6,823 nt of DNA, from positions 1-6,823 of the forward strand of contig WQZE01000054.1 of NCBI GenBank assembly GCA_009780875.1. The letters are read 5' to 3'. Origin of the DNA: Bacillota bacterium (GTDB taxonomy: Bacteria; Bacillota; Clostridia; Christensenellales; Pumilibacteraceae). The stretch's first letter is position 1, and each line of letters starts with the position of its first letter. Both the position numbers and the translations under genes were made by a program. The notes under the pieces are model-generated. The model searched no databases, had not been told where the DNA came from, and was given only the letters and a program-made list of their open reading frames with translations. Below are positions 1 through 5,649 of this stretch, piece after piece.

Positions 1-91
1 CGATGGCAACCGTGACCATCGGTGATTTGTTTTTGAGTCGTCGCCTGAAATTGACAAACAACAACCAAAGGATTTGTGCATAGTTTTTCAC
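1..91 (-). CDS. Putative ABC transporter permease, N-terminal 30 codons only (runs off left edge)
   Basis: Only the first 30 codons are in the window, reading MKNYAQILWLLFVNFRRRLK and then NKSPMVTVAI. I propose a GTG start at 91-89 that overlaps the TGA stop of the ABC ATPase by 4 nt (GTGA). A run of six G at 97-102, 5 nt upstream, can serve as ribosome binding site; it lies inside the last codons of the ATPase and suggests translational coupling. The peptide has a short hydrophobic stretch, a basic cluster (RRRLKNK) and a second hydrophobic start, which fits the cytoplasmic N-terminus of a membrane protein. The permease role is inferred from this and from the overlap with the ATPase gene. 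Substrate and full topology cannot be seen. The reading frame is open to the edge. Confidence 0.6.
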   Translation of the reverse strand, partial: MKNYAQILWLLFVNFRRRLKNKSPMVTVAI

Positions 92-939
92 AGCATCCCC
101 CCTTGGTCAGGCTCTGCCCCTTTGTCCGCCTTTGCACGCATATCTGCACCACAAGATTTGCAAAATTTGGCACTCACGCCTTGCGTCGCACCACACTTTT
201 CACAAACCACTTGCTGCGTCGCTGGATTGGCAAGCGACAAAAACAAATCTTCTAGGCTTTGCGTACTGTTTTGCTTGATTTGCTCCATCGTACCCAAAGA
301 TATCAAACTACCCTTGGAAATAATCCCAATCCTATCACAAATTTTTTCGGCAATGTCCAAAATATGGGTAGAAAAAAATACAGTATTGCCCTCTTTGCAG
401 TGGTCTTTCATCAGGCTTTTGAGTGCAAAGTTGGATTGTGGATCAAGCCCGGTCATAGGCTCGTCCAATATCCAAAGCGATGGATTGTGCACAAGCGACC
501 CAATAATATGAATTTTTTGCTTCATACCGTGTGAGTATGTCTTGATACTCGCATCATAGGCATCTTTGAGACCAAACATTTCTAGCATTTTATCAATTCT
601 TTCTTGTCTGTCGTTTTTGCCCACCCCATACACATTGGCCAAAAAATTGACATACTCACGCCCTGTCAACTTGTCATAGATGATATGATTGTCGGATACA
701 TAACCAAAATTCCGCTTGGCTTTTTCTGCATCTTGCTTGATATCGTGCCCATCAATCAAAACCGTTCCCCTGTCAAATGGCAAAATGCCTGCCACCACTT
801 TGATGGTGGTCGTTTTCCCGGCTCCATTGTGACCCAAAAAACCAAATATCTCCCCTCGTTTGAGTTCAAGACTCAATTGGTTGATGGCCAACTGCTGTGA
901 CTTGGCATACGCCTTGGACAAATCGCAAATGCTCAGCAT
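88..939 (-). CDS. ABC transporter ATP-binding protein with C-terminal zinc ribbon
   Basis: A 283-residue ATPase subunit that would power an ABC-2-type exporter together with the downstream overlapping permease. Visible motifs: Walker A GHNGAGKT (36-43), signature SHGMK (136-140), Walker B WILDEP with catalytic Glu160, D-loop GLD (164-166) and switch His192. The usual Q-loop position (FGYVSDN, 78-84) has no glutamine, as I recall for several DrrA/NatA-like exporter ATPases. After the ATPase core comes a four-cysteine zinc ribbon, C246-x2-C249 and C260-x2-C263, then a charged tail. The start is supported by AAAGGAG at 948-954, 8 nt upstream. It lies 34 bp after rarA with no terminator between, so co-transcription is likely. 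The substrate is unknown; the ribbon may mediate protein contacts or metal sensing, which is inference. Confidence 0.93.
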   Translation of the reverse strand: MLSICDLSKAYAKSQQLAINQLSLELKRGEIFGFLGHNGAGKTTTIKVVAGILPFDRGTVLIDGHDIKQDAEKAKRNFGYVSDNHIIYDKLTGREYVNFLANVYGVGKNDRQERIDKMLEMFGLKDAYDASIKTYSHGMKQKIHIIGSLVHNPSLWILDEPMTGLDPQSNFALKSLMKDHCKEGNTVFFSTHILDIAEKICDRIGIISKGSLISLGTMEQIKQNSTQSLEDLFLSLANPATQQVVCEKCGATQGVSAKFCKSCGADMRAKADKGAEPDQGGML

Positions 940-973
940 ACTTGTGTCTCCTTTTGTGGGTTCAAAACCCGCC

Positions 974-2230
974 CTATCTCTTGGTGTATTTCATTTCAAA
1001 GTACTTTTTGTGTACAAAGGCATCTGGCAAATACTGTTGTGTTTTGGCGCCATCCTCACACATTGGGGGATAACGGTATTTGGTCCCATCGTCTAGCACA
1101 CTTGGATAATGCTTGTCACGCAAATAAAACGGGACCTGCACCTGGGAGGAATTGGCGTCCTCACTCACCTTGTCAATCGCCTCAATCACGCTATTGGATT
1201 TTTGGGTCTGTGCAACATAGATGATTGCGTGTGCCAAAATAATGCGACCCTCGGGCATCCCAATCCGTTCAAAGGACAACAATGCATTGGTGGCAATCAC
1301 AAGTGCTTGGCTATCCGCAAGCCCCACATCCTCGCTACAATGCACAATCAATCGCCTAAACAAAATCAGCGGGTCGCACCCAGATTGCAACAACCTAAAC
1401 GCCCAAAACAAAGCCGCATCCGGGTCGCTGCCTCGGATGGATTTGCAAAAAGCACTGAGCATATCATAGTACATTGTCTCATCAATGCTGATAGCATCCT
1501 TGCCCACACTTTGCACCGCTGTCTGCATATCTATCACAATCTGACCCTGTGTGTTGGAGGCGGTTGTGAGGGCAGCAAGTTCAAGTGCATTATAGGCTTT
1601 TCGCAAGTCTCCATTGGCACAAAAAGCAAAATGAGCAAGCACGCCATCCGTGCAAACCACCCCCAAATCCAAAAGTCCCTTGGGGGATTGCAAGGCTCTC
1701 TCCAAGCCCCAAACAATATCTTGCTTGTCTAGTGGCAAAAGTTCAAACACCCTGCACCTTGACACAATCGCCCGTGTCATCTGTGCATAGGGATTCTCGG
1801 TTGTACAACCAATAAAAACAATGGTTCCATCCTCAATGGCAGCAAGCACGCTATCGGACTGTGCTTTGTTCCAACGGTGGCACTCATCCAGCATCAAATA
1901 AGTCCGCTTGCCGTACAGTTTGCGGTTTTCTCTTGCCTTTTCAATGACCATTTTGGCATCCGTGACCCCACTAGACACCGCATTCAGTTTTTCAAACTCC
2001 GCATTGCTACAATTGGCTACCACACTCGCCAAACTGGTCTTGCCACAACCCGCCGGCCCATAAAAAATACAACTCCCCAATTGGTCCGCTCTGATGGCTC
2101 GTGCCAAAAGCGACCCCTCTCCTACCAAATGCTTTTGTCCCACAAACTCCCCTAGGTTTGTGGGTCTCATCCGCTCTGCAAGAGGCTTTTTTGTTCCTCG
2201 TTGCTCTTGTGAAAAATCAAACAAATCCAT
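974..2230 (-). CDS. rarA: Replication-associated recombination protein A (RarA/MgsA), AAA+ ATPase
   Basis: A 418-residue cytoplasmic AAA+ ATPase of the RarA/Mgs1/WRNIP1 family, which acts at stalled replication forks and is related to clamp-loader subunits. Visible: N-terminal PLAERMRPTNLGEFVGQ (16-32), Walker A GPAGCGKT (58-65), Walker B LMLDECHRW with Asp115 and Glu116, sensor 1 region GCTTENP (141-147), and SRCRVF (157-162), the usual arginine-finger region. The C-terminal half carries the family signature segments YYDMLSAFCKSIRGSDPDAA, SEDVGLAD and ERIGMPEGR, and a late VPFYLRD. Family members often have ILFIDEIHRF at Walker B; here Cys and Trp replace Ile and Phe. Length is normal. The start has a weak GAGAG at 2234-2238. 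It lies 32 bp after the MGMT-family gene, giving a DNA-repair pair. Confidence 0.96.
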   Translation of the reverse strand: MDLFDFSQEQRGTKKPLAERMRPTNLGEFVGQKHLVGEGSLLARAIRADQLGSCIFYGPAGCGKTSLASVVANCSNAEFEKLNAVSSGVTDAKMVIEKARENRKLYGKRTYLMLDECHRWNKAQSDSVLAAIEDGTIVFIGCTTENPYAQMTRAIVSRCRVFELLPLDKQDIVWGLERALQSPKGLLDLGVVCTDGVLAHFAFCANGDLRKAYNALELAALTTASNTQGQIVIDMQTAVQSVGKDAISIDETMYYDMLSAFCKSIRGSDPDAALFWAFRLLQSGCDPLILFRRLIVHCSEDVGLADSQALVIATNALLSFERIGMPEGRIILAHAIIYVAQTQKSNSVIEAIDKVSEDANSSQVQVPFYLRDKHYPSVLDDGTKYRYPPMCEDGAKTQQYLPDAFVHKKYFEMKYTKR

Positions 2231-2262
2231 ATTCTCTCAATCAAAATGACTTATCAGTGCAC

Positions 2263-2577
2263 TCAATCTTCCAAACGATGTCTATATTTTTGCAAATCCA
2301 ACGCATCACCCTCAAACACAACGCCCTCTGCTTGCAACATTTCTTTTTGTGTGCTCCCACCACCAAAAGCAAATCCAAGAGCCACGCCCCCAAAACGATT
2401 GACCACACGATGGCACGGCACCACGCCAAAATGTGGATTGGCGTGCAAAGCAAATCCCACTTGCCTTGACATTTTGGGACACCGCAAAAAATTTGCAATG
2501 TCCCCATAGGTCACCACCTTTCCAAAGGGAACCTGCAAAACTGCATCATAAACTTTCTCAAAAAAAAGTGATTTCAT
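2263..2577 (-). CDS. Short MGMT-family DNA-repair protein (alkylguanine-DNA alkyltransferase-like)
   Basis: A 104-residue protein that corresponds only to the DNA-binding/active-site domain of O6-alkylguanine-DNA alkyltransferases. Visible: VPFGKVVTYGDIA (16-28), the arginine-finger region SRQVGFAL (37-44), and PCHRVV (54-59) with the alkyl-accepting cysteine at 55. Because the cysteine is kept, it is not a PWHR-type alkyltransferase-like (ATL) protein by sequence. The N-terminal domain of full-length Ogt/Ada is absent. I chose the ATG at 2577, with AAAGAG at 2584-2589 six nt upstream. A longer version from the ATG at 2613 would overlap mtnN by 17 nt and adds residues with no family match. 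The gene starts 19 bp after mtnN and sits just before rarA. Whether it is a suicide methyltransferase or a lesion flag protein cannot be settled by sequence. Confidence 0.9.
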   Translation of the reverse strand: MKSLFFEKVYDAVLQVPFGKVVTYGDIANFLRCPKMSRQVGFALHANPHFGVVPCHRVVNRFGGVALGFAFGGGSTQKEMLQAEGVVFEGDALDLQKYRHRLED

Positions 2578-2596
2578 AACCAACTCTTTGTTTTTT

Positions 2597-3286
2597 CTAC
2601 TTTCCCACCACAAAGCGTTTCAAAATCTCACAACTAATTTTGGCGGTTTGTCTCATATTGCTAGCAAAGTCCCCCTCAGCGTGTTCATCTGCCGTATCCG
2701 ATATGGTGCGGATGGTGCAAAAAGGCACTTTGTACAAAGCACAAACTTGTGCAATGGCACCACTCTCCATCTCCACTGCTTGGGGTGCAAATTTGGCTGT
2801 CAAGTCTTTGAGCACCTTGCTATCCGCAATAAACTTGTCACTCGTTGCCACCACACCAATGCGACAAGCAATGTTCATCCCTTGAATGGTTTTTTCAATC
2901 TTGCTTACAAGGGCTTGGTCACATTCAATATAGGCACTTTCAAATTTGTCCACAATTCCCAAGGCACCCCCGTTGGTATTGTCCACCACAACATCAAATT
3001 GCACACAACGACTTGACAACACAATGTCTCCGATCTTGATGCCCGCTCCCACACCGCCAGCAACCCCAATGTTTATGAGACTTGTGCATTCAAACTTGTG
3101 CAACAAAGTAGTAGCCACCGTAGCCGCATTGACCTTGCCAATACCACAGCACACGACCACCAACTCCTTGCCCTCAATATATCCGTGATTGTACCAGCAA
3201 GACCCAATCTCATACCGATTGACTCGTGACATCTTGGACACGACCTCATCAATCTCTACTTTCATTGCCCCCATTATCCCTAGCAT
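2597..3286 (-). CDS. mtnN: 5'-methylthioadenosine/S-adenosylhomocysteine nucleosidase
   Basis: A 229-residue enzyme that hydrolyses the N-glycosidic bond of methylthioadenosine and S-adenosylhomocysteine, feeding methionine salvage and the activated methyl cycle (Pfs pathway). The N-terminus GIMGAMKVEI holds Glu11, equivalent to the acid Glu12 of E. coli MtnN. AVEMES (170-175) supplies Glu174 and the ribose-binding Met/Glu pair, and RTISDTAD (193-200) supplies catalytic Asp197, matching the E. coli numbering I recall for these residues. NIGVAGG (72-78) is the conserved phosphorylase-fold loop. Length is typical. GGAG at 3295-3298, 8 nt upstream, supports the start. It follows clpX after a 97-bp gap that contains a stable hairpin. 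All key residues are present, so it should be active. Confidence 0.96.
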   Translation of the reverse strand: MLGIMGAMKVEIDEVVSKMSRVNRYEIGSCWYNHGYIEGKELVVVCCGIGKVNAATVATTLLHKFECTSLINIGVAGGVGAGIKIGDIVLSSRCVQFDVVVDNTNGGALGIVDKFESAYIECDQALVSKIEKTIQGMNIACRIGVVATSDKFIADSKVLKDLTAKFAPQAVEMESGAIAQVCALYKVPFCTIRTISDTADEHAEGDFASNMRQTAKISCEILKRFVVGK

Positions 3287-3318
3287 TTTTCTATCTCCAT
3301 CTCCCTAGTTTTTTGCAA

Positions 3319-3350
3319 CAAACCTTGCAATCCATCCGTTGCAAGGTTTG
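3319..3350 (-). repeat. Perfect 12-bp hairpin in the clpX-mtnN gap
   Basis: A perfect inverted repeat: arms 3319-3330 and 3339-3350 with an 8-nt loop. On the transcribed strand it lies 33 nt after the clpX stop and is followed by GTTGCAAAAAACTAG, with no U-tract, so it is not a standard intrinsic terminator in either direction. A third TTGCAA copy at 3313-3318 could pair with part of the stem instead. It may be a partial attenuator, an mRNA processing or stability element, or a protein site. The structure is seen; the role is inference. Confidence 0.6.
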
Positions 3351-3383
3351 CGTATCACAACACACAATCGCTCTTGTGGTTGT

Positions 3384-4640
3384 TCAGGCTATCATTGTAT
3401 TTTTTCGTTTCACTTTTGGCGTCTTTTTGAGTTTTATCATTTCCTCGTCAATATGAATGCTTTCAATCGTTTTGTCCGTAGGTGTATCAAACATAATGTC
3501 AAGCATCGTCTCTTCAAGGATGGCACGCAAGCCCCTCGCCCCCGTTTTGAGTTCTATGGCTTTGGCAGCAATGGCCTCAATAGCGGTCTTGTCAAATTCA
3601 AGTTCCACCCCATCCATCTGCAAAAGTTTTTTGTATTGCTTGATGAGTGAATCTTTTGGCTTGGTCAAAATATTGACAAGTGCATCCTTGTCAAGTGCAG
3701 ACAAAGTGACCACTACGGGCAATCTGCCCACAAACTCAGGAATCATTCCAAACTTGGTCAAATCTTGTGGACTCACATTTTTGAGTATTTCGGCGGTCTC
3801 GCTGTCATCCACTTTGAGTTTGCCCCCAAAGCCCAAACTGCTTGTGTTGGTGCGTTTGTCCACAATCTTGTCAAGTCCCACAAATGCACCCCCCATAATA
3901 AACAAGATATTGGTGGTATCTATTTGCAACACTTCTTGTTGTGGGTGTTTGCGTCCGCCTTGTGGAGAGACCGATGCCAGTGTGCTTTCAATAATTTTGA
4001 GAAGCGATTGTTGCACGCCCTCTCCTGATACATCTCTTGTAATGGAGACATTCTCAGATTTTCTTGCAATCTTGTCTATCTCGTCCACATAGATAATACC
4101 TCTTTGTGCCTTATCTATGTCTCCATTTGCGTTTTGGATGAGTTTGAGCAAAATGTTCTCCACATCCTCACCCACATAGCCAGCCTCTGTGAGTGTGGTA
4201 GCATCCGCCACCGCAAAAGGCACATTAAGCACTCTTGCAAGCGTTTGTGCAAGTAGTGTCTTGCCACAGCCAGTAGGACCCAACATCAAAATATTTGATT
4301 TTTTGAGTTCTATTTCCTCTTTTTTGGACTTATTGCCCTTTTCGGCGTTGTAGTTGATTCGCTTGTAGTGGTTGTACACAGCCACAGACAACACCCTTTT
4401 GGCACTGTCTTGCCCCACAATATACTCATCAAGTTTGTCTTTGATTTGTTGTGGCGTGGGCAAATCTATGGGGACAAACTGCTCACTGTTTGTCTCGGAC
4501 TCCTTGACAAGTTCGCTACACAAAGAGACACACTTGTCACAAATATAGAAGCCATCAGGACCGGAAACCATTTTTTTGACTTGGTCGCTCGGTCTTGCAC
4601 AAAAACTACACACACTTTTATTATTTTTTTGATTAGCCAT
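3384..4640 (-). CDS. clpX: ATP-dependent Clp protease ATP-binding subunit ClpX
   Basis: A 418-residue hexameric unfoldase that recognises tagged proteins and feeds them to the ClpP peptidase. Domains in order: N-terminal zinc-binding domain with Cys11, Cys14, Cys34 and Cys37; AAA+ large domain with Walker A GPTGCGKT (121-128), pore-1 loop GYVG (154-157), Walker B IIYVDEID (182-189, Glu187), pore-entrance RKH (230-232), ClpP-docking loop LGF (269-271; IGF in E. coli), arginine finger in FVGRLP (Arg306); and small domain with sensor 2 GARGLR (367-372). All functional motifs are intact and length is typical. The start has GAGG at 4651-4654, 10 nt upstream. A consensus promoter lies about 230 bp upstream. 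No clpP or tig is visible next to it; the upstream neighbour is the RHS locus. Confidence 0.98.
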   Translation of the reverse strand: MANQKNNKSVCSFCARPSDQVKKMVSGPDGFYICDKCVSLCSELVKESETNSEQFVPIDLPTPQQIKDKLDEYIVGQDSAKRVLSVAVYNHYKRINYNAEKGNKSKKEEIELKKSNILMLGPTGCGKTLLAQTLARVLNVPFAVADATTLTEAGYVGEDVENILLKLIQNANGDIDKAQRGIIYVDEIDKIARKSENVSITRDVSGEGVQQSLLKIIESTLASVSPQGGRKHPQQEVLQIDTTNILFIMGGAFVGLDKIVDKRTNTSSLGFGGKLKVDDSETAEILKNVSPQDLTKFGMIPEFVGRLPVVVTLSALDKDALVNILTKPKDSLIKQYKKLLQMDGVELEFDKTAIEAIAAKAIELKTGARGLRAILEETMLDIMFDTPTDKTIESIHIDEEMIKLKKTPKVKRKNTMIA

Positions 4641-4868
4641 TTATAAAAAACCTCAAAGAATCCGCACCCACTCCACAAAAGATATGCAATGCTCACTCTC
4701 AAACTATGAAAGAGCCTACCCAATTTTTGTGCATCTTGCTATGCTATTATACGGTCAAAACACCGCAGTAGACCCATTGCGACAAGAAAATACAAGATAG
4801 ACTCTCCACCCAGCAAAAACACTCCAAAATCAATCCCGATTTCTCACAATGCCCTTGCCAACCACTCC
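4641..4868 (-). other. Long 5' leader of clpX
   Basis: If transcription begins a few bases past the -10 box (near 4862), clpX mRNA has an untranslated leader of about 220 nt. It contains the clpX SD (GAGG, 4651-4654) and three copies of GGAGTG. It also holds a possible 18-codon leader ORF on the minus strand (4739-4795, TTG start, GGAG at 4804-4807, spacing 8). I see only short stems (4-6 bp) and no recognised riboswitch class. Together with the terminator and promoter to its right it fills the gene-free stretch 4641-4982. Confidence 0.4.
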
Positions 4869-4897
4869 ATTATATCACAATTGCAAATTATTGTCAA
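4869..4897 (-). promoter_or_regulatory. Consensus SigA (sigma-70-type) promoter for clpX
   Basis: On the minus strand the sequence shows TTGACA (4892-4897), a 17-nt spacer, and TATAAT (4869-4874). The spacer ends in TGA, so an extended -10 (TGnTATAAT) is also present. Both hexamers are perfect matches with ideal spacing. It points toward clpX, and the following genes on the same strand have no obvious terminator between them, so it may drive the whole clpX-mtnN-MGMT-rarA-ABC unit. Confidence 0.88.
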
Positions 4898-4947
4898 CTT
4901 ATTCTCAAAACATACTCCCCTCACTCACAACCACCACCCCCACAAAA

Positions 4948-4974
4948 CACATCACAAAATCCCTTTGTGATGTG
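4948..4974 (-). terminator. Hairpin terminator downstream of the RHS locus
   Basis: A perfect 11-bp inverted repeat (arms 4948-4958 and 4964-4974, 5-nt loop) begins 8 nt after the stop of the RHS fragment. On the minus strand it is followed by TTTTGTGGGGG, a short U-tract. The stem is only moderately GC-rich, so termination may be incomplete. Its place between the RHS locus and the clpX promoter fits a boundary between two transcription units. Confidence 0.6.
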
Positions 4975-4982
4975 CTCTCTCG

Positions 4983-5291
4983 CTATAATACATACCCACA
5001 CGCTTGCCCATCATAGGACATCAACTTGTTGTACTCGTCATACTCATACGCCACCACCTGGTCTCCAAGCCGTCGCCCACGGGCTCCTCGCCGGTTGGTT
5101 GTTTTTTTGTACAAAATATTGCCTTGCGTGTCATACCCAAACTCGTTGTCTCCATCTTTGGTCAACCTGCCCAAGGCGTCGTACTCATAGGCTGCAACTT
5201 GGTTGTTGTACCCATCTCTCACCTCACGGATTCGCCCTTGCTCGTTGTACAAGTACAACGAGCACTCATCCTTTTTTAATAATTTAATCAT
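4983..5291 (-). pseudogene. Orphan RHS/YD-repeat core fragment
   Basis: A 102-residue ORF made almost entirely of YD repeats: LYLYNEQGRI (12-21), AAYEYDALGRLT (33-44), FGYDTQGNILYKK (51-63) and VAYEYDEYNKLMSYDGQACG (80-99). It then ends abruptly with Tyr-Val-Leu-stop. In intact RHS proteins this segment normally continues into a GxxLGNPTxYRG-type block, which is what the large RHS gene shows at the right edge of the window. I therefore read it as a displaced or deleted core piece, with a short unrelated lead-in (MIKLLKKDE). The ATG at 5291 has GAGGG at 5297-5301, 5 nt upstream; ATG at 5303 or GTG at 5306 are alternatives. It could still be translated. It has no signal peptide, toxin tip or visible catalytic motif. 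Confidence 0.7.
5239..5264. repeat. Perfect 12-bp palindromic repeat with 2-bp centre at the edge of the RHS fragment
   Basis: TGCTCGTTGTAC, then AA, then its exact inverse complement. The right-hand arm is the non-repeat side of the orphan fragment and the left-hand arm belongs to its first YD repeat (codons for YNEQ). The homology to RHS core begins essentially at this palindrome. It may mark a fold-back or recombination breakpoint. Confidence 0.7.
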
Positions 5292-5321
5292 TTTATCCCT
5301 CATCACATTCTAACAACTTTT

Positions 5322-5344
5322 TATATAAAATAGTTTTTTATATA
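5322..5344. repeat. All-AT inverted repeat over the stop of the candidate immunity gene
   Basis: Nine-bp arms (5322-5330 and 5336-5344) consisting only of A and T, with a 5-nt centre. It covers the TAA stop of the 103-codon gene. The stem would be weak as RNA and no U-tract follows, so I do not call it a terminator. It separates the candidate immunity gene from the orphan RHS fragment. Confidence 0.4.
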
Positions 5345-5649
5345 TCTCCGCCATATTGCCGAATCAGATCAATAAAACAATATGGTAATTTTAATGCGTC
5401 CCCATATTTTAGCCTCATTAAAAATTGTCTATTTCTTTTTCCATTTCTTTCATAGCGTATATCTAGATACCCAGGCGTACCCCTGAAATAACCAGTTAAA
5501 CCAGCCCATACGCAATTTTTAAAGGTAAGTTTATCATATATCACATTGGTAATTTGATACAAATTGACTACAATATCTTCCCCTAATTTTTGATGGATAA
5601 TCAATTCATTATCCGTAAAAGTGGCTCTTTTTGTCACTAGAATACCCAT
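5338..5649 (-). CDS. Candidate RHS-toxin immunity protein, unknown family
   Basis: A 103-residue soluble protein with no signal peptide or membrane segment. I do not recognise the family. The pattern of alternating hydrophobic residues (FTDNELIIHQKLGEDIVVNL, 11-30; GYLDIRYERNGK, 60-71; RQFLMRLKYG, 74-83) followed by a C-terminal helix-like LPYCFIDLIRQYGG (88-101) looks like a small beta-rich fold, perhaps PH-like; this is inference. The ATG at 5649 lies inside the end of the RHS gene (13-nt overlap) and is preceded by a perfect AGGAGG at 5656-5661, 6 nt upstream. A small gene coupled directly behind an RHS toxin tip is the usual place for a cognate immunity gene, and that is the basis of the call. 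It is notably AT-rich compared with the RHS core. Confidence 0.65.
   Translation of the reverse strand: MGILVTKRATFTDNELIIHQKLGEDIVVNLYQITNVIYDKLTFKNCVWAGLTGYFRGTPGYLDIRYERNGKRNRQFLMRLKYGDALKLPYCFIDLIRQYGGDI

Noticed and set aside
2241..2507. 88-codon minus-strand ORF overlapping the MGMT-family gene
   Set aside because: It is a different frame of the same DNA; the MGMT frame carries PCHRV and family motifs while this one carries none.
3287..3383. Possible SAH or SAM riboswitch ahead of mtnN
   Set aside because: Only a simple hairpin is present; none of the conserved riboswitch core elements I know are visible.
4466..4723. 85-codon minus-strand ORF with TTG start running from the clpX leader into clpX
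   Set aside because: Most of it is an alternative frame inside the conserved clpX zinc-domain coding region, with no SD and no family resemblance.
4746..4751. Second TATAAT in the clpX leader
   Set aside because: No acceptable -35 hexamer at 16-18 nt upstream (the sequence there is GGTCTA), so it is not called as a promoter.
4753..4759. GGTCAAA, like a CtsR heat-shock operator half
   Set aside because: The second heptad of the CtsR tandem repeat is missing and the site is well downstream of the called promoter.
4908..4946. G-rich tract on the minus strand between terminator and clpX promoter, possible G-quadruplex
   Set aside because: It has only two runs of three or more G; at best a weak two-layer motif.
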